Shown here: in pieces, positions 46,901-56,640 of the stretch
Layout of the letters: each line of letters begins with the position of its first letter
Numbering within the stretch: the first letter of the stretch is position 1
Source of the DNA: Chrysogorgia sp. JL179-B06
Taxonomy: Eukaryota > Cnidaria > Anthozoa > Scleralcyonacea > Chrysogorgiidae
NCBI GenBank assembly: GCA_035772405.1
Contig: JAYKKM010000132.1
Span: 1-64,000, forward strand
Length of the DNA: 64,000 nt
Direction: 5' to 3'
The notes under the pieces: generated by a model
Seen by the model: only the letters and a program-made list of their open reading frames with translations
Told to the model about the DNA's origin: nothing
Database searches by the model: none
Program-made: the position numbers and the translations under genes

Positions 46901-47994
46901 TAGTTGGGAAATTATTATTTCCATTATGTTATAAATGTGCTGTGAATAAATGTAATAAATGTGAACATAATGAAAGCGATCGATACTTAACGGGTACTTG
47001 GACTAGTGTTGAGATTAATGTTACTATAGATAAGGGATATAAAATAATAGCTCTTTACGAAATATATCATTTTGAACGCAAAGAAAAAAATTTTTCACAA
47101 TACGTTAATCAATTTTTAAAAATCAAACAAGAATCTTCAGGAATTCCTACGGATTGTTTAAACGCAGATGGAAGTAAAAATGATGATAAAATTAAACAGT
47201 ATTGTAATGATTATTTAAAAAATGAAAATGTTTTTTTAGATAAAGACAAAATAGAGAAAAATCCCGGATTAAGAACTATTGCAAAAACCTTTTTAAATTC
47301 GTTATGGTGAAAATTTGCCCAAAACGAAAATAATACACAAGTGTGTTTTTTAAAAGATTATGAAGAATTATTAAATATTGCCAATGATAAAAGTAAAAAA
47401 TTAACATCGATGGAATTTATAAACGAAACATTATTACGTTGTACATATGAAAAAATTGATGATGCAACAACACCTCTAAAAACGGGAAATGTAATCATTG
47501 CATGTTTTGTCACTGCATATGCACGTTTGAAATTATACGAGTTACTCGATACATTAGACGATCGCGTTTTATATTTTGATACAGATTCTGTTATTTATAT
47601 ATCTGATGAAAATAATTATACTGATGTTAAAACGGGAAATTATTTAGGAGATTTAACGAATGAATTAAATGAAAATGAATGGATAACAAATTTTTGTTCA
47701 ACAGGTCCAAAATGTTACGCGTATATAACTAATTTAAATCAGGAATGTATTCATGTGAAAGGTTTTACTTTAAAAAATGAAACAATAAAAGAAAAATTGA
47801 ATTTTTTATCCTTGACACAATGTGTTAAAAATCAAGATCAGATCATCGAAATTAAATATCACAATAAAATATGTAACGATAAACTTAATCATATTTTTAT
47901 TGAGGATGAAATAAAAAAATTTTCATTTACATTTAATAAACGTGTTGTTAAAAATAATGTTAATACGATTCCGTTTGGATTTTTAGATAACTGA
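43947..47994 (+). pseudogene. Protein-primed DNA polymerase B, Polinton/adintovirus type, multiply broken
   Basis: Replicative polymerase of the element. 43,947-44,453 is the N-terminal segment (DDDYVRFIF, EKFMQSNKEI). 44,477-45,442 follows in another frame: DCCFALAI and NNNHYDVVL, arranged like an OTU cysteine-protease Cys and His, then a Cys-rich zinc-binding array. The exonuclease has motif I FDFET near 45,440, motif II AHNGGRFDTIF near 45,690 and motif III YCCSDVDIL near 46,075. Polymerase motif A is DFTPLYPYVQKKYDFPVGHP (46,727), motif B is near FLNSLW (47,290), motif C is YFDTDSVIYI (47,572). Breaks: stop at 44,451, frame change by 44,477, indel in the T-run at 45,433-45,440, another near 45,500, and TGA at 47,308-47,310. 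Catalytic residues remain, but no intact protein can be made. Confidence 0.9.
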
Positions 47995-47995
47995 A

Positions 47996-48663
47996 ATGAA
48001 CAATGTTTCATTACCATTTCAACACCCTTTTATGTTAACGTTATGCGGTCCCAGCCAAAGTGGGAAAACATATTGGATATTACAATTATTGAAAAATATT
48101 AACATTATGATGATACCCGCAATTGTTAAAATTGTTTATTTATATTCAATTTATCAACCTCTGTAAGCTGAAATGGAAAAGGGTCTTGCGGAAAAAACAG
48201 ATATTAGTGTTGAATTTATCGATTGTCAAAAGCGTATTCCCCGCATTACTGATATACAAACGAATACCCGTGAAAATACGTTAATAATATTAGATGATCT
48301 CATGTTAGTTGCAACATCATCAAAGGAAAATCTTGAAAGAATAGATAATATTGCAACTCAAGATGTCCATCATCGTAATATTAGTGTTATTTTTACATGT
48401 CAAAATTTAACATATGGTAATGGTAAATTGCGAAATTTACGTGTCAATATTATGTTATGTTTAAAAATTTAAGCGATTATAATAATATGTATACGATATG
48501 TGATAATAAAAAAATTAATAGAAATAGATTTAATAAAGTATTAAGTGAAATTAATGAGAAACCCTATGGTTATTTGGTATTTGATAATTGTAGAAAAGGG
48601 TATGAAAATTGTAGAATTAGAACAAATGTATTTCCACATGAATCAACGATAATCTATGATTTG
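47996..48663 (+). pseudogene. FtsK/HerA-type packaging ATPase, broken
   Basis: Genome-packaging ATPase of the A32 family. ATG 47,996; Walker A GPSQSGKT at about 48,047-48,070; in-frame TAA at 48,164-48,166; Walker B NTLIILDDLM at about 48,277-48,306; sensor-like SVIFTCQNL at about 48,390. A frame change near 48,465 moves the C-terminal part to the frame ending at 48,663. Starts just after the polymerase stop on the same strand. In related elements this ATPase loads DNA into the capsid. Confidence 0.85.
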
Positions 48664-48787
48664 TAAATAAATATAAAAAGAAAAATAAATGTTTGTTAAA
48701 AAAATAAAAGAGTTGTTGAAAATCGTTTTTTTTAAAAGTGTATATAGTATGGGGTGTGTATATTGTGTATGAATTTTTTAAAAAATC

Positions 48788-49018
48788 ATGGCAAGAAGAA
48801 GATATAGAAGCAGGAGGGGAATTATCCTTAGAAAAAAGAAACAAAAAGGGGTTAGTGTTCTAGATATGTTTGGACCCTTGGGATCGTTTGTTGGAAATCA
48901 ATTGGGAATTGGTATTCGAAAAAGAAAAAGAAAACAAAAAGGGGGTATTCGAAAAAGAAAACAAAAAGGAGGTTATAATTTTAGCGGTTTTGACCCATAC
49001 CCCAGCTGGTTAAAATAA
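48788..49018 (+). CDS. Small basic core-like protein (KRKQKGG repeats)
   Basis: 76 residues: N-terminus MARRRYRSRRG, a short hydrophobic segment VLDMFGPLGSFVGNQLGIGI, then RKRKRKQKGG and RKRKQKGG in tandem, and an aromatic tail GFDPYPSWLK. The basic-hydrophobic-basic layout resembles adenoviral pX/mu or pVI-type precursors. Intact, between the ATPase and the protease. Role as virion core protein is inferred from composition and neighbourhood. Confidence 0.6.
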   Translation: MARRRYRSRRGIILRKKKQKGVSVLDMFGPLGSFVGNQLGIGIRKRKRKQKGGIRKRKQKGGYNFSGFDPYPSWLK

Positions 49019-49059
49019 AAATCCATAAATCACTGTGAATAATTATGTTTTTTGTTTAA

Positions 49060-49563
49060 TTAAAAATTGGCATTATTAAAACTACAACATGACTGATTGT
49101 TATTACTCTTACAATTTTTTTTACATTTTTTATTATATATTCCTACGAGTACACTACCTAAAATTGTTTCTATTTTTTTTTTTAATTTAATATCATTTTT
49201 TAGTTTAATACGTTCATTTTTAAATATTTTTTGTTTATTATTATTTTCGATTTCATTACGACATTGATTGTATAAATATAATAAACTCCAATTTCCACAC
49301 ACTGCAGTATGTTTGGATTGTAATTGTTTACTTTGAATATATTGAAATGTTAGTCCTTTTTTTACACTATAATCATACCAATATTCACGTTTATAAAACG
49401 AGACATCTTTTGCAAAACTATCAAAACAATTCATATGTTTTTCTTTATCCACCCATATTGCAACCCAATGTTGACCGTTTTGATCTGCTTCATCCGTATT
49501 CCAAATCCAACACGAGGGATAAAAAATTTTTTTAGGAAAAATATTTGCAGGAAATGTACCCAA
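49060..49563 (-). CDS. Adenain-like maturation cysteine protease (peptidase C5 type)
   Basis: 167 residues. Catalytic triad in the adenain order: His32 in GQHWVAIW, Asp48 in FDSF and Cys89 in AVCGNWSLLYL, with a Gln at 77 or 82 for the oxyanion hole. YPSCWIWNTDEAD upstream is the usual strand before His. The C-terminus is Lys/Asn-rich. Frame is intact. In Polintons and adenoviruses this enzyme cleaves virion precursors, usually at GG-containing sites; three GG-rich basic proteins are encoded nearby. Confidence 0.85.
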   Translation of the reverse strand: MGTFPANIFPKKIFYPSCWIWNTDEADQNGQHWVAIWVDKEKHMNCFDSFAKDVSFYKREYWYDYSVKKGLTFQYIQSKQLQSKHTAVCGNWSLLYLYNQCRNEIENNNKQKIFKNERIKLKNDIKLKKKIETILGSVLVGIYNKKCKKNCKSNNNQSCCSFNNANF

Positions 49564-49657
49564 ATAATATTTATTTAAAAACTTTATTATAAACTTATAA
49601 ACTTTACTATATCAATCTCGTTCGTAAATAAAAATTGGGTTAAAAAACAATGTAAAT

Positions 49658-49849
49658 TCATTGATTTTTTCGTCGCCATTTTCTTCGTGTTGTATAGGGT
49701 GGCGTTGAAGGTGTAGGAATGTGGGTGGGTAGGGATGTAGATGGTTCTTCGTTATTCGCAAGACCCGAAGTGGTTTTTCCCAAATTTATATAACGTTGTC
49801 GTAATTTTATATTACGTATATAATAGGCCGGCATATGTAATTTTTTCAA
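49658..49849 (-). CDS. Small hypothetical protein
   Basis: 63 residues from about 49,849 (or ATG at 49,837), hydrophilic, Thr/Pro-rich C-terminal half (PTHIPTPSTPPYTTRRKWRR) ending basic. Tandem with the next upstream ORF, separated by no gap. Role unknown; possibly a structural precursor fragment. Confidence 0.35.
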   Translation of the reverse strand: MKKLHMPAYYIRNIKLRQRYINLGKTTSGLANNEEPSTSLPTHIPTPSTPPYTTRRKWRRKNQ

Positions 49850-50266
49850 TTATTTTAAAGCAACCGTCTGCTTATGTTGTGTAAGATTGAACATGTTTTG
49901 TTTGCTGACATTATGCGTTAAATCGTATAATAAATCATGATGGTTTATTCCAACACCGTTTAATTTTATTATATCTGTGCCCCCAATTTTAATTTTTTTC
50001 CTTTCAAGAAATTCTTTTATTTGTTGACCACTTGTCACAGTCGGCGTTTTCCTTACCTCGGGTGATTCATCATTGGTCACCTCATTTTCAAGTTCATTAC
50101 TTTTTCTTTTCATATTTTGTTGTCTTTTTAAAAAACTAACCATACTCTCTGCGACACGTTGATCATTATTAACTTTTTTCATTTCTTCTTTCATTTTATT
50201 TTTACTTTCAATAAGTTCGAAATTATTTTTGTTGTTAATTCCCTGCAATAATTTTTTCGTTTTCAT
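49850..50266 (-). CDS. Hypothetical structural-block protein
   Basis: 138 residues, ATG 50,266. Charged, predicted helical N-terminal two thirds (SKNKMKEEMKKVNND, NMKRKSNELENEV) and a less charged tail. Contains KIKIGGTDIIKLNG, another GG site. Lies in the minus-strand block between protease and capsid genes. Family unknown. Confidence 0.45.
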   Translation of the reverse strand: MKTKKLLQGINNKNNFELIESKNKMKEEMKKVNNDQRVAESMVSFLKRQQNMKRKSNELENEVTNDESPEVRKTPTVTSGQQIKEFLERKKIKIGGTDIIKLNGVGINHHDLLYDLTHNVSKQNMFNLTQHKQTVALK

Positions 50267-50343
50267 GATCAGTTTTGATTAAATCTAAAATTTCATTTAA
50301 TTTACTCGGATTAATTAATTGCATTTTATTTACTTCGGTCATT
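50239..50343 (-). CDS. Short ORF overlapping the 50,266 start
   Basis: 34 codons from ATG 50,343 (MTEVNKMQLINPSKLNEI) ending just inside the downstream ORF in another frame. Either a small separate gene or the N-terminus of the downstream gene displaced by a frameshift. Confidence 0.3.
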
Positions 50344-50344
50344 T

Positions 50345-50814
50345 TTTTTTTGTTGGTTAATCTTTTTCTTTTATTTTGTTCTTTGAAAAATTCAAAATAT
50401 ATTTATTATCACTGGAAAGTTGGATAGAAATTTTTTTATTTAAAATATTTTTAGCAATGTATTGTAATTTATTAATTAATTGAGAATCTAACAACGTATT
50501 TTTTTTATCAATATCTGCTTTAAGATATTTTTTTAACGATGGTAAAAATCCTTTTTTTTTTTTTCAAAAGCTTTTTTCTTTATTTTATTTAATTGAACTA
50601 ATGTTTCTAAAAATTTTAAATCATCTTCGCAACTTGATGAAGAAGAAGTAATGGAACTTTCACTATCCATTTCATCACTAACATCATCGCTAACAACATC
50701 GCTATCATTTTCGCTATCAACTTCATCCTCCTCATCATCATCTCTTGAATTATCATTTTTTTCGTCTTTTTTTACCTCTTCTTTTTTTAATTCATCATTT
50801 TTTTCTTCATTCAT
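50345..50814 (-). pseudogene. Acidic coiled-coil-like protein, frameshifted at an A-run
   Basis: ATG 50,814. The N-terminal region is extremely acidic (DDDEEDEVDSENDSDVVSDD) with Ser runs, then a helix (FLETLVQLNKIKKKAF). At a run of 12 T (A on the coding strand) near 50,552-50,564 the coding character moves to another frame (LPSLKKYLKADIDKKN) down to about 50,350. Indel or sequencing error in the homopolymer. Family unknown; acidic virion or scaffold proteins are common in such elements. Confidence 0.45.
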
Positions 50815-50819
50815 TTTTT

Positions 50820-50951
50820 TTATGCGTAAACTGAAATCGGTGGAAATACAAGAATATGTTCACGATTTAGTGGTATTTTGTTAATAACTGTTTTTTTTAT
50901 TTTTGGTTTATTTATTCTATTCTTTGTTGTAATGGGTTTTGTGTTCTTCAT
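50820..50951 (-). CDS. Small ORF between acidic protein and capsid gene
   Basis: 43 residues from ATG 50,951 (MKNTKPITTKNR), basic N-terminus and a hydrophobic C-terminus (REHILVFPPISVYA). Fits exactly between its two neighbours on the same strand. Function unknown. Confidence 0.4.
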   Translation of the reverse strand: MKNTKPITTKNRINKPKIKKTVINKIPLNREHILVFPPISVYA

Positions 50952-50988
50952 TTTTTTTTGTACATCCCCTTGTTACAAATGTTGATAA

Positions 50989-52320
50989 TTAAATGCTGTG
51001 TAATAATCTTGCAGGGGTATTTAATCCTACTCTAATTTGATTTCGAAATTCACCAACAAATATTAACGCCCCTGCCACTGTATTTTGAGAAAAATGAAAA
51101 TCCACATTAACATTTCCCGATGGTCTTATGGGTAATACTGCAAGATGAGAGTCTCTATTATCTGTTAAATCAAATGCTAATATAGAATACCCGTTTATAA
51201 AGTCATTATAAGTCATGGGCATTTCTGAATAGTTACGATTTAATACCGAACGTAATTTTGAGTAAGCTTCAGCATGATTTTCTATTCTCCCGGAAACAGC
51301 GTTATTTACCGAAACTTCAACATTATCATAATTAGGCCAGTTAAACTCAAAAATATTAGGAGTATATGATCCGTTCCAATTTGCTAATGGGGAAAATACA
51401 ATATATAAACGTGTAGGAACGCTACCATTAAACACATCGATTGCTTGATGTGAATTTCGTCCTGCAGCTAATGATTCAGTAATACAACGATAATTGGTTG
51501 TATAATATAATGTTTCTTTATTATGGATCACCATCCCTATATTAAGCGCATTTGATAATTGTTTTTTGGGTTTAAATACAGGAATTTTTATTTTAAAATC
51601 GTCTAGGGTAATTATAGTATCAGCAACGGCCATATTAGCATGATCGGCACCCATCATTACAATTGTATTTAATGCCCGCGTTAAACGTAATTCAACTTTA
51701 TACGCTGTAGGAATATATATTTCAGCACCACCTTCGCTAAATAATGAACAATCAATCTCATCTATCAAATACTGTGATTGATTTTGAAATGCAAGTGTTT
51801 TTTGTCTCCCTCCTGCATTTACGACATTAGCATTATCAGTGAAACCCACGATATCGCTCATATGTTCGGCTGTATCTAAATATGCTAAATTAAGCTCTTT
51901 AGAATCTTTATATCCCGACGGTGTTTGACGCGTTATAAATTCTATCCATGATGCAAAATGTGCAAAATTATCTGATGGCGTAATTAAATTTTCATTTATT
52001 TTTAATTCTTTTGTTTTCCACATTGTACGAAGGGGTAATGTAATCATCGAAAACCCCGATGCTGCAGGTGCTATAAGTCCAGCAGCATTTATAATCGATA
52101 CTCTAGCCATTATTTTAGCATCGCTTGTTTTCATTAATCCAACGGCGTTCCCATGTCTTGTAAACGTGTATACTGACGATTGATTATCTACAGGCGTTGC
52201 GATAATTTCCGTTTCACGACATTCCGTAAACGTATCATTATAGGGTGATGAAGTAAAAAATTGTAAAGGCTCGCTAAATAATATGTCATTTTTTTCCACA
52301 TCTTCAATTTTTTTACTCAT
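50989..52320 (-). CDS. Major capsid protein candidate (F54H12.2-like)
   Basis: 443 residues, intact. The order of blocks matches the invertebrate family labelled 'uncharacterized protein F54H12.2-like': an N-terminal strand-rich region, LRLTRALNTIVMMGAD, KIKIPVFKPKKQLSNAL, AIDVFNGSVPTRLYIVF, NWNGSYTPNIFEFNW, DFINGYSILAFDLT and a final strand pair NVNVDFHFSQN...ALIFVGEF. These proteins accompany polymerase B, packaging ATPase and protease in such elements, which is why I call it the double-jelly-roll capsid candidate; fold is inferred. Preceded by a small GG protein nine bases upstream. It is the longest undamaged gene of the element. Confidence 0.75.
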   Translation of the reverse strand: MSKKIEDVEKNDILFSEPLQFFTSSPYNDTFTECRETEIIATPVDNQSSVYTFTRHGNAVGLMKTSDAKIMARVSIINAAGLIAPAASGFSMITLPLRTMWKTKELKINENLITPSDNFAHFASWIEFITRQTPSGYKDSKELNLAYLDTAEHMSDIVGFTDNANVVNAGGRQKTLAFQNQSQYLIDEIDCSLFSEGGAEIYIPTAYKVELRLTRALNTIVMMGADHANMAVADTIITLDDFKIKIPVFKPKKQLSNALNIGMVIHNKETLYYTTNYRCITESLAAGRNSHQAIDVFNGSVPTRLYIVFSPLANWNGSYTPNIFEFNWPNYDNVEVSVNNAVSGRIENHAEAYSKLRSVLNRNYSEMPMTYNDFINGYSILAFDLTDNRDSHLAVLPIRPSGNVNVDFHFSQNTVAGALIFVGEFRNQIRVGLNTPARLLHSI

Positions 52321-52328
52321 ATTTTTTT

Positions 52329-52490
52329 TTAAACGTTAATTTTAAGAATATTTGAAAGTGTTCCCAACACTTGAGGAAGAAACATACCCAGTGCCAATGC
52401 TCCACAAAAACCCCCTCTTTGTATTTTTCTTCTACGCTTACTTATTCCTCTTTTGTTTTTTCTTTTTTTGATATATTTTTTACGAGTAAT
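52329..52490 (-). CDS. Small basic-hydrophobic protein (pVI/pX-like), ATT at start position
   Basis: 53 codons: TRKKYIKKRKNKRGISKRRR, then KIQRGG directly followed by FCGALALGMFLPQVLG. The basic block, GG and glycine/alanine-rich hydrophobic tail are typical of minor virion proteins released by the adenain-like protease. The expected start is ATT and an in-frame stop precedes it, so the start codon may be lost. Ends nine bases before the capsid ATG. Confidence 0.45.
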   Translation of the reverse strand: MTRKKYIKKRKNKRGISKRRRKIQRGGFCGALALGMFLPQVLGTLSNILKINV

Positions 52491-52649
52491 TTATTTTATT
52501 TTTAAAAAACAACAATAACCACAACAATAAAAATAATAATAATATCCACAACATTATGATTTTTTTTATATAACTTTTTTTTATTTATACTTTTTTTACA
52601 CAGTCTATCTATTTTGTAAAAAACGTATTACATTTGGGTCTATTTTTTT

Positions 52650-52865
52650 TCACTTTTTTTTATTATCACTTGTATAATAAGTATCTAAATTTAAATTTGA
52701 GGGTAATCCCACACCCTCATTTAATAAAATTTCTTTCTTAGTTGGATTTTCTTTATTTTTTCTTTTCACAACAAAATATGATGATGAATAATTTTTTCCA
52801 CGATTTCTACCATTTAACAATTCAGTATAATCTTCTACGGATAGTTCATTTATTTTTTCAGTCAT
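52650..52865 (-). CDS. Hypothetical protein
   Basis: 71 residues from ATG 52,865 (MTEKINELSVEDYTELL). Polar, Lys/Asn-rich. Overlaps the end of the upstream 40-residue ORF. No family recognised. Confidence 0.4.
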   Translation of the reverse strand: MTEKINELSVEDYTELLNGRNRGKNYSSSYFVVKRKNKENPTKKEILLNEGVGLPSNLNLDTYYTSDNKKK

Positions 52866-52980
52866 TATTTTTTTCTTCAAATAAATTTATATATATCTTA
52901 ATTTCTTCACCATTTAACGGCACGTTATTCTCGTAGTTAATAAAGAACTGTAGTGATTGTTTAGCCTCTTTATCACTCAT
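52858..52980 (-). CDS. Small acidic ORF
   Basis: 40 residues from ATG 52,980 (MSDKEAKQSLQFFINYE). Stop overlaps the start of the next ORF. Short, so support is only its tight packing and composition. Confidence 0.3.
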   Translation of the reverse strand: MSDKEAKQSLQFFINYENNVPLNGEEIKIYINLFEEKNND

Positions 52981-53061
52981 AAATAAAAAATAGGGGAATT
53001 TTTTTTTTCATCATTTAATGATGTATAAGGATTTTTTTTCGTCAATATAAAATAATTATTT

Positions 53062-53285
53062 TATAGTATATATAAAACGTTGTGTTGCATTGGAAATAAT
53101 AGTAGATGAAGAAACTGAAATCGTTCCATTATTTATTTTTTTTGATTGTGTTATTGCACTGAAATCCATTTTGTTTGCACACGTAATTCGAAATGAATTT
53201 TTGATATTTTTATATTCAATCGAATTTAAATTCCATAAAAAAATTTTCCCACTATTTACTAAAATGTAAAGAGAAAAGGATAAAA
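53062..53285 (-). CDS. Possible small protein without visible start
   Basis: An open minus-strand frame of ~74 codons reads FLWNLNSIEYKNIKNSF and ends at 53,062 (RFIYTIK). Coding-like composition but no ATG in a good position. Could be the remnant of a fiber-like or small structural gene. Confidence 0.3.
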
Positions 53286-53339
53286 TATTTTATATTTTTT
53301 AATTATCATTTCCCCATTTTTTTCTTCAAGAACAATCAA

Positions 53340-53743
53340 AAGCATTATGTTGAATGTATTAAACAATCAATACTAAGCGTTCCTGAATCAAAAGGAACTA
53401 ATTTTCCTGTAGTATCTTTAACTTTAATATGAATTTCTCTTATAATGTCTTTTTTTTAATTTTCTCAATGATTTTGGGGGACTATAACAAATTAATTGTC
53501 CATTCCCCCCACCACCTTGTCGATTCCATTGAATGGGGACTGTTGTTAACAATTCGGCACAACTATCACCAACTAACCCTAGTTCTATTTCATCACAATA
53601 TATAAACATTTTATTTAATCCGTCAGATACATCGGGTAAGTAATCAAAATGTTTAGAAAAAAGGGTTCGAGGTGTAGGGTTATCTTTTTTTATTTCAAAC
53701 AAGAGAGGTACGATTTCAAGATCTTTTTCATTTTTTAAACCTA
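53340..53743 (-). pseudogene. Penton/minor-capsid-like gene, C-terminal part
   Basis: Minus-strand frame entering from the insertion boundary at 53,743: GLKNEKDLEIVPLLFEI, MFIYCDEIELGLVGDSCAELL, TTVPIQWN. An indel near 53,450 moves the ending (IHIKVKDTTGKLVPFD) to another frame, stopping near 53,350. The order 'FIYCD...VGD...LL...VP...I.IKD..G..VPF' matches the minor capsid/penton-like proteins that accompany F54H12.2-like capsids. The N-terminal part lies 7.7 kb away at 61,459-61,924. Confidence 0.65.
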
Positions 53744-53935
53744 CAATCAAGTGCAAAAATAATGAGACAACCTACATTTTCTACCATTATTAACATTTTT
53801 GGCCCCCTCCCCCCATATACAATGTTGAAAATATTATTTTTCGCCAACTATTTCACTTTGCAGTGTGTTTCCAACATTGTAAATGGGGGAGGGGTGAAAT
53901 AGTCCGAATGTCTCAATAATTTTTGCAACTGATTG
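53744..53935. mobile_element. 192-bp Tc1/mariner-type MITE, copy 1
   Basis: Starts CAATCAAGTGCAAAAATAAT and ends with the near-perfect complement (ATAATTTTTGCAACTGATTG), ~26-bp inverted termini. Outer left flank is TA (53,742-53,743). Nearly identical copies occur at 61,074 and 61,265. Interior is C/T-rich with a second inverted pair (GGCCCCCTCCCCCC and GGGGGAGGGG). Non-coding. Confidence 0.92.
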
Positions 53936-54314
53936 TCTGTATATGTATTTGAAAAAAAAAATTGAATATTTGATTCATCTTATGATCGCTTTACAGACGT
54001 ATATATATATATATATATATATATACATGTGACTATCTATACTTTTATTTTCTAACCTATTTTGATGTGGATTAACAATATTAGATAATGACGTCACTAT
54101 GACGTCACTATGACATAATCATGTTATAAGTTGCATATTATATTCATTTAATTAGCCATGATCCATACATTTGAAACCTAAATCTAATAAAATGAAAATA
54201 ATTTTTCATCACCTCACACTTGAGTTGAAACCTTCACAAATAATCATTGCGTGCGTCACTAAGGAAATTTGATACAACAACAGAAAAGCCCATACGTTAT
54301 ATATACAAGAAAGA

Positions 54315-55313
54315 ATGATGAAGTCAAATGAATATGTGCCGATGAAAACCTCTATTTACATGAGGTACTTGTATCAAGAAAAGGGTGTTAGAGGCGGAAA
54401 GCTTTTAGAAGCATTCCCAAAGTACAGTAAAGCCACCATTTACCGTCACACCAAATTGCCAATTGACGAAATTGATTCATTCGACAAACGGAAGCAGAAC
54501 AAAGGACGTCCCAGACAGTTAACTGTTCGCGATGAACGCAACCTTGTGAGACAGTTGCGGATATGTAGAGCAACGATCGGGTCGTTCTCCGCATTGAGAC
54601 GTCGAACGGCAGCTGGAATCAGTCCCGACGTCTCTCTCTGGACCGTTCGAAGAGCACTTAAAAGGAACGGTTATTCCTATTTACAGTCCCGTAAGAAAGG
54701 ACTTTTGACACGGAAGGACTTAACGCGCCGATATCGTTTTGCCTGTAAGATAAGAAGGTTGCTACCGAAGAACTTCTGGGAGAGTGGTATCAGCTTCTAT
54801 CTTGACGGAACTTCCTTTGTTCACAAAACGAACCCATTTGATCAGCCACGAGCTCCAAAATCCATGGCGTGGAGGAAGCGGGGTGAAGGCCTGGCCCTGA
54901 ATTGCACAAGCAAAGGGAAAAAAGCTGGTGTGGAGGGTAAAACGGTACATTTTGTTGTCTCTATCGCTTATGGCAAAGGGGTGATATCTTGCGACCAATA
55001 CTTCGAACGTTTAACGGGAGAACGTTTTGCCCAGTACGTGCGCCATAATTTTCCCAGAATATACAGGTTCAGCATACCACCTCGCAGTCCGGACTTAAAC
55101 CCCATTGAAAATTCATTCAACTTGGTATCGAGGCAACTGGAGAAGGATGCTCTTGATATGCAGATAACCTCCGAAAATTTTTGCCAATATTCTGAGAGAG
55201 TTAAAATGACGATGATGGACTTTCCTAAAAATACTATTGACAATATCATTAAATCTATGGACAAGCGTCTTGCAATGATAGTCAAGAAACGGGGAGAAAG
55301 ATTGAAGTATTAA
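54315..55313 (+). CDS. IS630/Tc1-mariner-like transposase with internal deletion
   Basis: 332 residues in one frame. N-terminal helix-turn-helix region (AFPKYSKATIYRHT), GRPRQLT hook, a second HTH (SLWTVRRALKRNGY), catalytic strand with first Asp in SFYLDGTSF, and C-terminal PPRSPDLNPIENSF with the final Glu. The segment between NFPRIY and the PPRSPDLNPIE strand, which in this family holds the second catalytic Asp (usually in a DGDP word), is missing by an in-frame deletion. The protein is therefore predicted inactive. Lies inside the 7.7-kb insertion whose ends are Tc1/mariner-type with TA duplication. Confidence 0.85.
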   Translation: MMKSNEYVPMKTSIYMRYLYQEKGVRGGKLLEAFPKYSKATIYRHTKLPIDEIDSFDKRKQNKGRPRQLTVRDERNLVRQLRICRATIGSFSALRRRTAAGISPDVSLWTVRRALKRNGYSYLQSRKKGLLTRKDLTRRYRFACKIRRLLPKNFWESGISFYLDGTSFVHKTNPFDQPRAPKSMAWRKRGEGLALNCTSKGKKAGVEGKTVHFVVSIAYGKGVISCDQYFERLTGERFAQYVRHNFPRIYRFSIPPRSPDLNPIENSFNLVSRQLEKDALDMQITSENFCQYSERVKMTMMDFPKNTIDNIIKSMDKRLAMIVKKRGERLKY

Positions 55314-56149
55314 ATAATTTCATTGATGAATCTTTCCTCACAAATATATAGCTTTGCAAACATTCATCAATACGCATTTTTAGAACATTTATAAGCTAGC
55401 TCACTTTATAATAACAGTTGTTCAAAAAACACTTAATAACAGTTGTTTGTTTTTTCTTGTTTTTTTCTTTCCACATAATTGTTTTTCGATAATAAATATA
55501 AGTTATGTCACAAAACCCAACGTTCCCAATAAACTGACAAAACCCAATTAAATAAATACATATATTATATAACTCAGTTTGCACACGTCACACACATATT
55601 GTGTGTAACCAGGGGCGGATATAGGAATTTTTCAGTGTACGTCAAAACACGGAAATTGCGCAATCTAGGGGGGTGCGGGGGTATGCACCCCCGGAAATTT
55701 TTTTAAATTTGGCTCTCTGAAATGGCATTTCCTGCATTCTGACAAGATTTTTTTAGAAAAATCTTACAGTGCTAATTTGCATTTTTATGGCCACATTTTG
55801 CGATTTATTATTAAAAAAAATGCTTTTGCACTTTTTTCAATCGTTATTGGAGAGCTTGTTTTGGACTGTTTCGCTCTGTCAGAGCTCATCAGCATGCCTA
55901 GACATGGACAGGCATGGACAGCCAAGGCTCCACACCTAGCCTTAGCTGCCAAATTCCTTCTCTGATTAGAAGAAATAAAGTAAATAGACCATATAAGACA
56001 TTTCATGGGTACCGACTGAGAGGAGCTCACACTCACTGTGGCCTCACATCATCTTGGTCATATTAATTCTGAGTTTGCAAAAGCTTGAGTAACTAATTAG
56101 TTTTCCTTTAACTTATCAAGCTGAAAGACACTTGATGTATGTATATAAC

Positions 56150-56440
56150 TACCAAGTAGTTTACCCCTTATCTACCCTGAGCTGTCTGGTTTTGAGGCGC
56201 CAGATACTTGCCTAAAGAGAAAGAGTTATGAGAAGAGAAAAATGGACCATGTAGAACAATTCATCGATATAGAGAGAGCTCACTCTCTACATCATCCTGG
56301 TCATATTAACTATCTATTACTTTATTCTACCCCTTATCTACCCCGAGCTGTCTGGTTTTGAGGCGCCAGTTACTCGCCTAAAGAGAAAGAGTCTTGAGAA
56401 GAGAAAAATAGACCATGTAGGACGTTTTATAATTGAACAC
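56150..56440. repeat. Two-copy ~172-bp direct repeat
   Basis: TACCCCTTATCTACCC followed by GAGCTGTCTGGTTTTGAGGC occurs at about 56,163 and 56,335 with a few substitutions, and CATCNTGGTCATATTAA precedes each. A segmental tandem duplication inside the CAGGGG element. Confidence 0.8.
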
Positions 56441-56640
56441 ATTTTTTATTAGAATTTAGAACATCAATTTCCAAATCGGTCGTACCTTTGGCTTTCTCTC
56501 TATAAGTAGCAATATCATACTCATGAATAACATTTATTTGGGAAGTGCTGGTAGTGATAGTTGAACTTGTGGATGGTGAAGTGGTTGCAGAAGGAGCAGG
56601 TGAGTTGGTTGCAGCTGTTTTTCAGCTGTTTTGCCACTTA
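56417..56640 (-). CDS. Possible terminal exon, unknown protein
   Basis: The minus-strand frame NSPAPSATTSPSTSSTITTS then HEYDIATYREKAKG and DVLNSNKKCVQL ends at a stop near 56,430. Ser/Thr-rich then mixed, coding-like composition. With the frames at 56,752-56,982 and 57,479-57,730 it could form one spliced minus-strand gene. No family recognised. Confidence 0.3.

Noticed and set aside
41000..53000. Alternative genetic code (TGA as Trp or TAA/TAG as Gln) to explain stops in element genes
   Set aside because: The stops in the polymerase, ATPase and 42-kb gene are of three different kinds, intact genes end normally, and frameshifts coexist. Decay or sequence error explains it better.
54315..55313. 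Bacterial IS630 contamination
   Set aside because: The transposase lies in A+T-rich DNA with MITEs, introns nearby and no bacterial genes; the Tc1/mariner-IS630 family is common in animals.
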